The notes beneath the pieces are model-generated. The model searched no databases. It was not told where the DNA came from and saw nothing but the letters and a program-made list of their open reading frames with translations. A stretch of DNA of 64,000 nucleotides from Thalassospira tepidiphila MCCC 1A03514 (GTDB taxonomy: Bacteria > Pseudomonadota > Alphaproteobacteria > Rhodospirillales > Thalassospiraceae): contig NZ_JPVZ01000004.1 in assembly GCF_001662875.1 (NCBI RefSeq), positions 124,001 through 188,000 on the forward strand. Reading direction: 5' to 3'. How positions within the stretch are numbered: the first letter of the stretch is position 1; each line of letters begins with the position of its first letter. Of this stretch, positions 33,376-43,022 are shown one piece after another. The translations under genes were made by a program, and so were the position numbers.

Positions 33376-34707
33376 TCAGATCTTGCGCACGCTAAGTGTT
33401 CTCTCGCCGTCGGTTTTTTGCCAGCCGCCAGGCTTCGATGACAGCATCCAATCGAACTTGTGAAACAGCGCCCACACAGCCCCCAGCGTATTAATCGCAA
33501 TCGAGTTCATATCAATCGGCTGGGTATCAAGAATTTCATCGCGCAGAATGGCGACAAGTTCTGCGACCGTCTTCTTGCCATCAAAGACCGCCAGCAAGCG
33601 GGCCAGATCCGGTCCACCGGTCAGGTCAACCGCATTGCCACTGCCGTCTTCGATCAGAACAGGTTGTCCGGCGAGCGCCACCAGATCATCAAAGAAGGTC
33701 TTGTTGGGCGGGACGAAGAAGTAAGGTGCCAGTTCTGCGTCGGGCAGCATTTCGGCAGTTTGGCTCTTGTCTTCACGGGTCAGGTAGAATGCATGCAGCG
33801 GCATCGCGCCACTGAACCGTTCGCAAAAGGCCTGCTGATCGCGAAGCGGCTTGGCCACCAATTCGCGCAGAATGGCCGGATCACGCACCAGATTGTCGAT
33901 CTTGTAATGGGCCTTGCCGGTTCCACCAAACCCGAAGAAGCCGGTAAAGGCCGCAACATGAAGGCCCGCGGAAGAGGCGAAATCATACACGCCGTGGACG
34001 TCATATGCGCATTCAACGGGATGAAGCAGCAAATCAACAATTTCAGGATCGTTTTCGAGCAACCCTTTGATGAAGCCCGGGCCACCGCCCATTTTAAGCA
34101 GCATGTTGTCTTCGGGCAGGGCCGATAGCAATGTTCGCGTCATCGCCAACTGTTGCTGCAAGTCTTTGCCTTCCAGCAATGGCTCGATCATTTTGCGCCA
34201 CTCGGTCACGGCAAGGCGGCCATGTTCGCCATACACCATGATGCCCATCGCACCGTCGGCCTTAAGCACCGACGTCAAATCGCGAAGGCCTTCTTCCGGG
34301 TCTTCAAGATGGTGCAAGACACCGGCACAATTGATGTAATCAAACGGCTCGGGCTTCGATCTGGCAAATTCAGAGATGGTCTGATTGACGTAGGTGACGT
34401 TTGAAAGACCGCGTGCCTCTGCCCGGGCGCGGGCGACCTTGGTGCTGGCCGCAGATGGTTCAAGATAGGTGACCGATCCACCGACATCGCGCAACTGTTC
34501 CGCCAGCCAGATCATCGAATCCCCGGTGCCGCCACCGGCAACCAGCGCACGGAAGGTGGCATCAAATTCCTTTGTCCCGCCAAAGCAGTAATGATTGACC
34601 CGTGACAAGGTATCGATCGGCGGCATTAACAGGCGGTCTTTTTCCTGCCCTGGATCGCGCAACGGATAGGGAAACTGTTCGTAAAGCTCGCGCACTTTCT
34701 GGGACAT
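33376..34707 (-). CDS. SAM-dependent methyltransferase with C-terminal accessory domain
   Basis: 443 residues from the ATG at 34707, supported by GAAGG six bases upstream; the frame also opens at 34734. An N-terminal YEQFPYPLRDPGQ motif precedes a class I methyltransferase core with VAGGGTGDSMIWLAEQL, VTYLEPSAAS, and YINCAGVLHHLEDPEEGLRDL. The C-terminal third (about 290-443) lacks a known motif; its end, DGKKTVAELVAILRDEIL, looks like a small winged-helix segment of the kind seen in PqqD-like folds. The YEQFPYP start is typical of a family of bacterial methyltransferases of unknown target. A hairpin lies just upstream of the ribosome binding site. Confidence 0.85.
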   Translation of the reverse strand: MSQKVRELYEQFPYPLRDPGQEKDRLLMPPIDTLSRVNHYCFGGTKEFDATFRALVAGGGTGDSMIWLAEQLRDVGGSVTYLEPSAASTKVARARAEARGLSNVTYVNQTISEFARSKPEPFDYINCAGVLHHLEDPEEGLRDLTSVLKADGAMGIMVYGEHGRLAVTEWRKMIEPLLEGKDLQQQLAMTRTLLSALPEDNMLLKMGGGPGFIKGLLENDPEIVDLLLHPVECAYDVHGVYDFASSAGLHVAAFTGFFGFGGTGKAHYKIDNLVRDPAILRELVAKPLRDQQAFCERFSGAMPLHAFYLTREDKSQTAEMLPDAELAPYFFVPPNKTFFDDLVALAGQPVLIEDGSGNAVDLTGGPDLARLLAVFDGKKTVAELVAILRDEILDTQPIDMNSIAINTLGAVWALFHKFDWMLSSKPGGWQKTDGERTLSVRKI

Positions 34708-34718
34708 TCGGCCTTCAC

Positions 34719-34739
34719 CATCATTGAGTTTCAATGATG
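34719..34739. repeat. Inverted repeat just upstream of the methyltransferase ribosome binding site
   Basis: CATCATTGA (34719-34727) and TCAATGATG (34731-34739) form a 9-bp stem with a 3-base loop. On the minus strand it ends 12 bases before the chosen ATG at 34707 and next to the GAAGG site. It may be an operator or an RNA hairpin affecting translation. Confidence 0.55.
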
Positions 34740-34795
34740 TGTAACATCGTGTGCCCTATCAGTTTATTAATGGATTGCTTAATAAGCGGCACGGA

Positions 34796-37700
34796 TTAGC
34801 TGGTGAAGTCGAGCTCGGTCTGTTCTTTCTTTGAATAGACTTCAGCCTGATGCAGGTCGACCGAGACCAGGGACGAAACACCGCGCTCGGCCATGGTCAC
34901 CCCAAACAGACGGTTCATGCGGGCCATGGTCATACGGTGGTGGGTGATGACCAGGAAGCGGGTATTGGCATGGCGGCCAATGGCCTCCAACAGTTTACAG
35001 AACCGGTCAACGTTGGCGTCATCAAGCGGGGCGTCAACCTCGTCAAGGACGCAGATCGGGGCCGGATTGGTCAGGAAGACCGCAAACAGCAAGGCCACGG
35101 CCGTAAGTGCCTGCTCACCACCCGAAAGCAATGACAGATGCTGAAGCTTTTTGCCCGGCGGGGATGCCATGATCTCAAGCCCGGCTTCAAGCGGATCATC
35201 CGCATCGGTCAGCATCAGATGCGCACCGCCGCCCCCAAACAGGCGGACAAACAGTTGCTGGAAGTGCTTGTCCACCTCGTCAAAGGCCGCTTTCAAACGG
35301 GCACGGGCTTCGCGGTTGAGCTGATTGATGCCATTGCGCAGTTTTTCAATGGCAGCAATCAAATCATCGCGTTCAGACACCATGGTGTCTTTCTGTTCCT
35401 GCATCTCGGCCAGTTCGACCTCGGCACGCAGGTTAACCGCCCCGAGATTTTCGCGTTCGCGGGTCTGGCGTTGCAGACGGGCTTCGATGTCGCCTTCGCT
35501 TGGCAGGTCCTTGGTCAGGTCAATCTTGCCAAGCTCAACCAACTGATCCGGCGTCGCATTGACACGTTCGCGGATACGTTCGATTAGATCGCGGCGATGC
35601 TGTTCGGCTTGCTCAAGCAGCGCTTCACAGCGCACGCGACCTTCGCGGGCCTCGGCCAGTTTCTGTTCGGCTTCGCGCAGGTTGATATCGGCTTCGCGCT
35701 GGGCATTTTCGGCGCGCTGCAATTCATCAGCCGCATCTTTACGGGTCTGATCGGAAAGTTCGATCCGGTCAGAAAGAATGGCACGGCGTTCTTCGATCTC
35801 TTCGGGCTTGAGTTCAAGCTCCTCGATCTCCATGCGCGCTTCTTCCTGGCGCTCACGCAATTCGGCAACCCGTTCACCGGCACCTGACGCACGTTCGTTC
35901 CAGGTGGCAATTTCGTTTTCAACGAATTCAAGGCGCTTGCGCCGGCCCGACATGGTGCTTTGCATGCGTTCAAGCTGACTGCGGGCTTCCATATGGTCGG
36001 CACGCGCATCGGCCAGATTGGCGCGCTTTTCGATCAGCTCAGCCTTGATTTCCATCAGGCCCTCGCTGCTTTCCTCTGGCAGGGCGGCGAGTTCTTCCTG
36101 TTCGGCAATCAGTTCATCGAGGTCCTGCTTGGCGCGTTTTTCGGCCTCTTCGGCGTTCTGAAGGCGGCTTTCAATCGCGCTGGCATCGCGTTTGATATTG
36201 GCGATTTCTTCGCGTGCAGATGACGCCGCGTTTTCGGCATCGCGCACCGCACGGTGTGCTTCCTGTTCGGCCGTACGGGCCGCCTCGATTTCTTCATCAA
36301 GGCGTTCGACATTTTCGCTGGCGATTTCGGCCCGCTCGCTTGCGGTTTCGACAACCGCATCGGCTTCTTCAAGTTCGCCGCGCAATTCATCAAGTCGGTT
36401 ACGCTGGCGCAGACGGACCGCAGCGGGCAATTCCGCCCCGGCCAGAATACGATAGCCATCCCAACGCCAAAGCGCCCCGTCGCGCGACACAAGGCGCTGA
36501 CCAACCTTTAGGTTTTTGGCAAGGAAGTTACCGGTTGCTTCGTCTTCCACAATGCCGATCTGCCACAGACGCCGGTTCAAAAGTGCGGGTGCCTCGACAT
36601 ATTTGGCAAGGGCCGTTACCCCGTCCGGCAGGGCCGGGTCATCAGTCGCCGGATCAATGGCGGCCCAATGCATTGCGGCATCGGTTGCATCCGGGGCATC
36701 AAGGTCCTCACCAAGGGCAGCAGCCATGGCAAGTTCAAAGCCGCTTTGAACCGTGATGCTTTCGATCACACCGGGATATTTATCATCGTCACCGCCGCGC
36801 AGCAGGCTTTCAAGTGCATCGATCTCGGCGGTCAGGCGTGCCTTGCGGCTTTCGGCATCACGCAGGGCATCGCGTGCATCGCCTTCGGCGGTTTTCAGAC
36901 CATCTTCGCGGTCACGCATTTCGGCCAAGCGCATCTCGGCCTCTTCGACGGCCATTTTGCGCTGTTCGACCAGTTCCTCGCACTCTTCAAGATGCATGCT
37001 TGCTTCTTCAAGCGCCTCGGAAAAGTCGGCCTCAATCCGGATATCATCAAGCTTGGCAACCGCCTCGTCATGGCGTTCGGTCAGGCGCGCACGGCGGGCA
37101 TTCAGTTCGCTCAGACGCTGCTGCACCGATTTGAGGCGTGCCTCTTCCTCGGCGACCTTGTTGGTCATTTGATCAACATCGGCTTCCAGTTCTTCGACGC
37201 GAAGCGCCTTTTCGGATGCCATTTCGCGGGCTTCATCAAGGGCGTCATCTTCGCCGCCTTGGGCCTCGCGGAGTTCTTCACGCTCGTTCTTGAGCTTTTC
37301 AAGCGCGCCTTGCGCATCACTTGCCAGTTCGGCCTCACGCGCAAGGTCGGCATCGATTTGCTGAATACGCGCACGCAATTGGCCCATCTGGGTTTCGATC
37401 TGGGCCTTGTCCTTATCAAGGCCTTCGCGCTCGATCAGAAGACGCTGCAGGGCGGCGGCGGCCTCGGCCTCTTTTTTGCGAAGATCGGGCAGGCTTGCGG
37501 CCACATGGGCCTGAACCGTGGTCGCCTCGGTCACCGATGAGGTCAGATCACGCACAGCACTTTCGCCCGCGACCAGCAATTCACGTGCATCTTCCTGGCG
37601 TTTTTGGGCCTCGGACCAGCGGATGTGGAACAACAATGCCTCGGTCTCGCGGACACTTTCGGAAAGCTTGCGATACCGTTCGGCCTGTCTTGCCTGCTTT

Positions 37701-38329
37701 TGCAGCGATGCAATCTGGCCATCAAGCTGCAACAGAACGTCTTCAAGACGTTCCATATTCTGTTCTGCGTTCTTTAGGCGCAATTCCGCCTCGTGGCGGC
37801 GGGAATGCAGGCCGGTAATACCGGCGGCCTCTTCAAGGATCAGGCGTCTCTGGATCGGTTTGGCCCCGATCAGTGCACCAATTTTACCCTGGGAAACCAT
37901 GGCATTTGACCGTGCACCGGTTGCGGCATCGGCAAACAGCAATTGCACGTCACGCGCACGCACATCCTTGCCATTGACGCGATAGTTCGACCCACCGCCA
38001 CGTTCGATGCGGCGGGTGACTTCAAGCATGTCAAAGTCGTTGAACATCGCGGGCGCCTTGCGCTCGCTATTATCAAGGGTGACGGATACTTCGGCGACGT
38101 TGCGCGCCGGACGCGACGATGTGCCGCCAAAAATCACGTCGGACATGTCCGAACCACGCATCTGCTTGGCCGATGTTTCCCCCATCACCCAACGCAGTGC
38201 TTCGACAAGATTGGATTTGCCACAACCGTTCGGGCCGACAACACCGGTCAGCCCGTCTTCAACCAATAAATCTGTTGAATCGACGAAGGATTTGAACCCC
38301 GTCAGCTTTAGCGATTTAAACTGGACCAA
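34796..38329 (-). CDS. smc: Chromosome segregation ATPase SMC
   Basis: 1177 residues, full length. Head domain pieces at both ends: Walker A GPNGCGKSNLVEALRWVMGE near residue 33, signature LLSGGEQALTAVALLFA, Walker B CVLDEVDAPLDDANV near 1090. Two long coiled coils flank a central hinge (about 515-650; from GGDDDKYPGVIESITVQSGF onwards). SMC dimers with ScpA/ScpB extrude DNA loops to compact and segregate the chromosome. It lies downstream of the dsbA-like and dciA-like genes on the same strand, a conserved alphaproteobacterial neighbourhood. scpA/scpB are not in the window. Confidence 0.97.
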   Translation of the reverse strand: MVQFKSLKLTGFKSFVDSTDLLVEDGLTGVVGPNGCGKSNLVEALRWVMGETSAKQMRGSDMSDVIFGGTSSRPARNVAEVSVTLDNSERKAPAMFNDFDMLEVTRRIERGGGSNYRVNGKDVRARDVQLLFADAATGARSNAMVSQGKIGALIGAKPIQRRLILEEAAGITGLHSRRHEAELRLKNAEQNMERLEDVLLQLDGQIASLQKQARQAERYRKLSESVRETEALLFHIRWSEAQKRQEDARELLVAGESAVRDLTSSVTEATTVQAHVAASLPDLRKKEAEAAAALQRLLIEREGLDKDKAQIETQMGQLRARIQQIDADLAREAELASDAQGALEKLKNEREELREAQGGEDDALDEAREMASEKALRVEELEADVDQMTNKVAEEEARLKSVQQRLSELNARRARLTERHDEAVAKLDDIRIEADFSEALEEASMHLEECEELVEQRKMAVEEAEMRLAEMRDREDGLKTAEGDARDALRDAESRKARLTAEIDALESLLRGGDDDKYPGVIESITVQSGFELAMAAALGEDLDAPDATDAAMHWAAIDPATDDPALPDGVTALAKYVEAPALLNRRLWQIGIVEDEATGNFLAKNLKVGQRLVSRDGALWRWDGYRILAGAELPAAVRLRQRNRLDELRGELEEADAVVETASERAEIASENVERLDEEIEAARTAEQEAHRAVRDAENAASSAREEIANIKRDASAIESRLQNAEEAEKRAKQDLDELIAEQEELAALPEESSEGLMEIKAELIEKRANLADARADHMEARSQLERMQSTMSGRRKRLEFVENEIATWNERASGAGERVAELRERQEEARMEIEELELKPEEIEERRAILSDRIELSDQTRKDAADELQRAENAQREADINLREAEQKLAEAREGRVRCEALLEQAEQHRRDLIERIRERVNATPDQLVELGKIDLTKDLPSEGDIEARLQRQTRERENLGAVNLRAEVELAEMQEQKDTMVSERDDLIAAIEKLRNGINQLNREARARLKAAFDEVDKHFQQLFVRLFGGGGAHLMLTDADDPLEAGLEIMASPPGKKLQHLSLLSGGEQALTAVALLFAVFLTNPAPICVLDEVDAPLDDANVDRFCKLLEAIGRHANTRFLVITHHRMTMARMNRLFGVTMAERGVSSLVSVDLHQAEVYSKKEQTELDFTS

Positions 38330-38360
38330 TCATGTCCCCCGGTCCGACCCTGTCCCTTGT

Positions 38361-38390
38361 TGCCGGACACCACACATGCGGTGTCCGGCA
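38361..38390. repeat. 11-bp inverted repeat between dsbA-like gene and smc
   Basis: TGCCGGACACC (38361-38371) and GGTGTCCGGCA (38380-38390) form a strong stem with an 8-base loop. It lies 12 bases beyond the dsbA-like stop and 31 bases before the smc start. In the direction of transcription no T-run follows, so it may process or stabilise the mRNA rather than end it. Confidence 0.7.
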
Positions 38391-38402
38391 GAATTGTTTT
38401 AT

Positions 38403-38999
38403 TTAGTCGATAAGGTCTTCGACTTTTTCGATAAAGAATTCCGCGTCACGCGAACCGGCAATGGTATCGCCATCAAGAACGAAGCTTGGCGTGGAATTAA
38501 CGTTGAATTCCTGTTCGCCGCGCATGCGTGAGCCGACGATACCATCAATCAATTCCTGATCGGCCATGCAGGCATCAACCGCATCACCGGTCATGCCGGC
38601 AAAGCGGACCACTTCCTTGATGCTGGCAATCGGGTCCTGCGAACGTGCCCAGGTCATCTGGGATTTGAACAGCATGCCAAGCACACCGAAATAACGATCC
38701 TCGCCCGCGCACTGTGCGATTGCGGCCGCACGCAGCGCAACACCATCCAGCGGATAGTCGCGGAAGATCAGTTTCAGTTTGCCGGTATCAATCAGCTTTT
38801 CCTTGATCTCAGGCAGAACCTCGGTGTGGAAGGACGCACAATGCGGGCAGGTCAAAGATGCATATTCAATCATCGTGACCGGCGCATTTTCGTCGCCCAG
38901 CACATGTTCTTTCCATTCAACTGCCTGTGCCTGTTGGGTGCTTGCGACCCCAACCATCATCAAAAACGCACAAGCAAGAAACTTAACTGCCTTTAGCAA
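38403..38999 (-). CDS. Periplasmic DsbA-family thiol-disulfide oxidoreductase
   Basis: 198 residues. A signal peptide (MLKAVKFLACAFLMMVGVAS ... AQA) leads to the thioredoxin-like DsbA/DsbG fold. The active site is CPHC (SLTCPHCASFH, about residues 51-54), followed by a helical insert and a cis-Pro region NSTPSFVLDG. A single catalytic pair, no dimerisation domain. It probably introduces or repairs disulfides in exported proteins. Between the dciA-like gene and smc; a 30-base hairpin separates it from smc. Confidence 0.92.
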   Translation of the reverse strand: MLKAVKFLACAFLMMVGVASTQQAQAVEWKEHVLGDENAPVTMIEYASLTCPHCASFHTEVLPEIKEKLIDTGKLKLIFRDYPLDGVALRAAAIAQCAGEDRYFGVLGMLFKSQMTWARSQDPIASIKEVVRFAGMTGDAVDACMADQELIDGIVGSRMRGEQEFNVNSTPSFVLDGDTIAGSRDAEFFIEKVEDLID

Positions 39000-39231
39000 G
39001 GAAACCTCCGTTAAAACAAAGTTTTGTGATTACAAGCCTGTTGCAGCGCGCGAGTCAACACACCCCCGAAAACGGCTATGCCACCAACGAGTCGCCAAAG
39101 TGGTGCGCAATTGCGGCAACTCCGTGATCGTTCATTTCATGAAACTGATTCGATTATCGACGACGCGCAAGACAACAGATCGTGACCGCAGGGCAAGTTA
39201 TCAAATGCCCAGGGTTACGGTCGTTCGGGCG

Positions 39232-39843
39232 TTATTTTTTGCCTGTTTTCGGGCGCAAACCGCCGCTTGCACCGGCGATGTGACGACCAAGGCGGGTCAG
39301 AACTTCGCGAAGATGCGGATCTTCGATCTTTTCGAGGTCGGCCTGACTGGTCGGGCTGATGTCGGCTTCGGGCACCTCGGTCGGGCGGTGAACGGTACGT
39401 TCGGGCCGTGAAATATCGCCCTGAAGCATCGTGATCTTGTTGATTGCACGATAGCCAAAATAACTGTTCACCCGTTCGATGATCTGCGGCATGCGGTGTT
39501 GCAGCTCAAGGGCTACCGGCCCGACAACCCGGATCAGCAATGTACCACCGGCCATGCTTTCCTTGGGCGGCGGGCTGTATTTCAGCGGCATGGTGTATTG
39601 TTCAAGATCACGTCCGACGATCTCGGCCCAATGCAGGATGATTTCCGTTTGGAAAAAGCCGCGCTTGCGCACCAGCGGCCGGGTCAGGTTGCCAACAAGG
39701 GGTGCAACATTACGCAGGCCCATCCGACGTTCCGAGCTGCCTAGCGGGACAAAGCCCTGCTTCTTTTTGGGCGCAACCGATTTGGATGCCTGATCCATCA
39801 CCGAGCCACTTTTCGTACCAACACTATCTTTTTTCTTGCTCAC
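39232..39843 (-). CDS. DciA-like (DUF721) protein
   Basis: 203 residues from a GTG at 39843. The frame continues to an ATG at 39906, but that would leave only 14 bases to the mutY start and adds residues without domain character, so the GTG is preferred. The N-terminus is basic and disordered (SKKKDSVGTKSGSV). The DUF721 domain (about 60-150) has LHWAEIVGRDLEQYTMPLKY and VGPVALELQHRMPQIIERVN. DciA is the widespread loader or partner of the replicative helicase in bacteria that lack DnaC. Its neighbourhood with mutY, dsbA-like and smc is conserved in alphaproteobacteria. Confidence 0.85.
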   Translation of the reverse strand: MSKKKDSVGTKSGSVMDQASKSVAPKKKQGFVPLGSSERRMGLRNVAPLVGNLTRPLVRKRGFFQTEIILHWAEIVGRDLEQYTMPLKYSPPPKESMAGGTLLIRVVGPVALELQHRMPQIIERVNSYFGYRAINKITMLQGDISRPERTVHRPTEVPEADISPTSQADLEKIEDPHLREVLTRLGRHIAGASGGLRPKTGKK

Positions 39844-39920
39844 GCCCGCTTCTTTCGTAGGGTCTGCATACCTTCGGACCAAAACTCTGCGTCCGCAAAA
39901 CAACATAACACGGGATCGAC

Positions 39921-41000
39921 GTGCATTTCACCCATCAGGATACCCAACGCCTAGCAGCAAGCATGCTGGAATGGTACGACCGCCATCACCGCACCCTGCC
40001 CTGGCGATCAGAACCCGGCGATACGCCAGATCCCTATCATGTCTGGCTCAGCGAAATCATGCTGCAACAAACCACCGTGCAAACGGTGGGGCCCTATTTT
40101 GCTGCCTTCTTGAAACGCTGGCCAACGGTGACCGATCTTGCCAATGCCGAACTTGATGATGTTTTGCATGCCTGGCAGGGGCTGGGATATTACGCGCGTG
40201 CCCGCAACCTGCATAAATGCGCCAAAGTCGTCGCATCGGAATATGACGGCGTTTTTCCCGATACCGAGGAAGGGTTGCTGAAACTGCCGGGCATCGGCCC
40301 CTATACCGCCTGCGCAGTTGCCGCCATTGCCTTTAACCGCCATGCAAGCCCGGTGGATGGCAATATCGAACGGGTGATTTCACGCCTGTTTGCGCTGGAA
40401 ACGCCGTTGCCCGACGTCAAACCGGAAATCAAGGAAAAGTCGGCTGCCCTAACCCCATCCGACCGCCCGGGCGATTATGCTCAGGCATTGATGGATCTGG
40501 GGGCGACGGTCTGCACACCGCGCAATCCCGCGTGCGGCATTTGCCCATGGCAAGCCGATTGTGAAGGCCGCAAATCAGGCATCGCGCCCGACCTTCCCAA
40601 GAAACGCAAAAAGGAACCCAAACCAACCCGGGTTGGCTATGCGTTTTGGATCCGGCGCGAAGATGATGGCCGCATTCTGGTGCGTCGCCGCCCGGAAAAG
40701 GGATTGCTGGGCGGTTTGTATGAAGTGCCCGGTAGTGACTGGCGCGCGATTGAGGCGCCCGATGATGTGATGTTGTCCGAGGCACCGGTTTCCGCCAACT
40801 GGTCGGAACTTGACGGTACGGTTGGACACACCTTCACTCATTTTCATCTCAATGTCAGCGTGCTGGCCGCGACCCTACCCTCTAGTGAGGCCGATAAACT
40901 TGACGGCAGCTGGACAACCATTGACGGGCTTTCGGACTTTGCCCTGCCGACTGTAATGAAAAAGATCGTCCGTCATGCCCTGAAATACGGGCCCGCCTGA
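39921..41000 (+). CDS. mutY: A/G-specific adenine DNA glycosylase
   Basis: 359 residues from a GTG at 39921 with GGGA upstream; an ATG at 39963 is the next option. MutY removes A mispaired with 8-oxoguanine. The helix-hairpin-helix LPGIGPYTACAVAAIAF, the catalytic Asp in SPVDGNIERVISRL, and the iron-sulfur loop CTPRNPACGICPWQADC (C-x6-C-x2-C-x5-C) are present. The C-terminal Nudix-like domain (about 235-355) that recognises 8-oxoguanine is complete. Divergent from the dciA-like gene and followed by a strong terminator. Confidence 0.96.
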   Translation: MHFTHQDTQRLAASMLEWYDRHHRTLPWRSEPGDTPDPYHVWLSEIMLQQTTVQTVGPYFAAFLKRWPTVTDLANAELDDVLHAWQGLGYYARARNLHKCAKVVASEYDGVFPDTEEGLLKLPGIGPYTACAVAAIAFNRHASPVDGNIERVISRLFALETPLPDVKPEIKEKSAALTPSDRPGDYAQALMDLGATVCTPRNPACGICPWQADCEGRKSGIAPDLPKKRKKEPKPTRVGYAFWIRREDDGRILVRRRPEKGLLGGLYEVPGSDWRAIEAPDDVMLSEAPVSANWSELDGTVGHTFTHFHLNVSVLAATLPSSEADKLDGSWTTIDGLSDFALPTVMKKIVRHALKYGPA

Positions 41001-41040
41001 AGTAAATAGCTGTGCCGAATGAAAGCACCGCAATTAAAAA

Positions 41041-41074
41041 GGCCCGTGTTCGGAACCACGGGCCTTTTGTTTTT
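41041..41074. terminator. Bidirectional intrinsic terminator
   Basis: Stem GGCCCGTG / CACGGGCC with an 8-base loop (41041-41064), five A before it and a T-rich tract after it. It ends mutY on the plus strand and the small orphan gene on the minus strand. Confidence 0.92.
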
Positions 41075-41093
41075 TGAACTTCGCGCGGCGCGA

Positions 41094-41315
41094 TCAGGCG
41101 TAAATATCGATCACCTGTCCACGGCCCTCTGTCGGGGTCGGGGCTGCCTGCTGCGACGTTTCGGTTTCTGCTGCTTGCTCGATCCGCTGTGTCGGCGGTG
41201 AATTCAGGTCGTTGTTACCCGTTTCAGCAATTGGCGCGGCTGCCTGCTGAATTTGTACCGGGTTGGGTGCGTATGCTGCACCCCCTACTGCACCTGCTTG
41301 CATATTCTTCTCCAT
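41094..41315 (-). CDS. Small orphan protein ending in GRGQVIDIYA
   Basis: 73 residues, low complexity, rich in Ala, Gln, Thr, Pro and Glu, with no membrane helix; probably disordered. AAGGA lies just upstream of the ATG at 41315, supporting a real gene, and terminators flank it on both sides. The C-terminal GRGQVIDIYA resembles the end GRGQYFDILT of the 117-residue protein at 16602-16955. Such tails recall small putative motility proteins, but the assignment is speculative. Unknown function. Confidence 0.68.
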   Translation of the reverse strand: MEKNMQAGAVGGAAYAPNPVQIQQAAAPIAETGNNDLNSPPTQRIEQAAETETSQQAAPTPTEGRGQVIDIYA

Positions 41316-41373
41316 CTATCCTTGCGGATAAGTTTGATGATCGGAATATAACAAGAATTTTGCGCAAAAGCAA

Positions 41374-41402
41374 AACCGGCGGGTTTTGCAACCACGCCGG
41401 TT
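41374..41402 (-). terminator. Intrinsic terminator of ccrM
   Basis: AACCGGCG (41374-41381) pairs with CGCCGGTT (41395-41402); GGTT and AACC inside extend the stem past one bulged base. On the minus strand TTTTGCTTTTG follows. It lies 42 bases after the ccrM stop. Confidence 0.75.
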
Positions 41403-41444
41403 CTTTTGGGCATCAAGGATTTAGCCGGAGTTTTGCGGCTTGGA

Positions 41445-42668
<1,224 letters not shown>

Positions 42669-42929
42669 TTAGACAATCTTAACCGCTATGCCCGAAAAAC
42701 CGGAAGATTTTGCCCCTGCTACCGCATGGTCACAAATGCGGTTGATACAGCTAGGACTCGGGTATCGGGCCTGCGCGAAACAGCACCAATCGGCACCGGG
42801 ATATCCACCGATCACCTTTTGGCTGCGCAGAAACCCGCCAATTGCACGCGTTAATTCACCCCAAACCCCGTGCATTCCCAAATACTTACACCAAAGAGTG
42901 GAAAACTGACCATTTGGACAGAAGGTGCT

Positions 42930-42957
42930 TTGCCTCTTTTGTGATCGCGTATACAAT
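42930..42957 (+). promoter_or_regulatory. Candidate sigma70-type promoter of the BMP transporter operon
   Basis: TTGCCT at 42930-42935 and TACAAT at 42952-42957 are 16 bases apart. The -10 overlaps an imperfect dyad (GAT.G..TA..C.ATC, 42943-42958) that could bind a regulator. It lies 66 bases upstream of the substrate-binding protein start. Confidence 0.35.
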
Positions 42958-43022
42958 CTGCCCACAATCTATGCAAAAGGTTGAGTTTCGCATAACGGCA
43001 ATAAATCCGCAGGGGGACAAAA

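Noticed and set aside
42669..42965. 98-codon minus-strand and 73-codon plus-strand frames in the ccrM/transporter gap
   Set aside because: Overlap regulatory sites, lack start signals and show no family resemblance.
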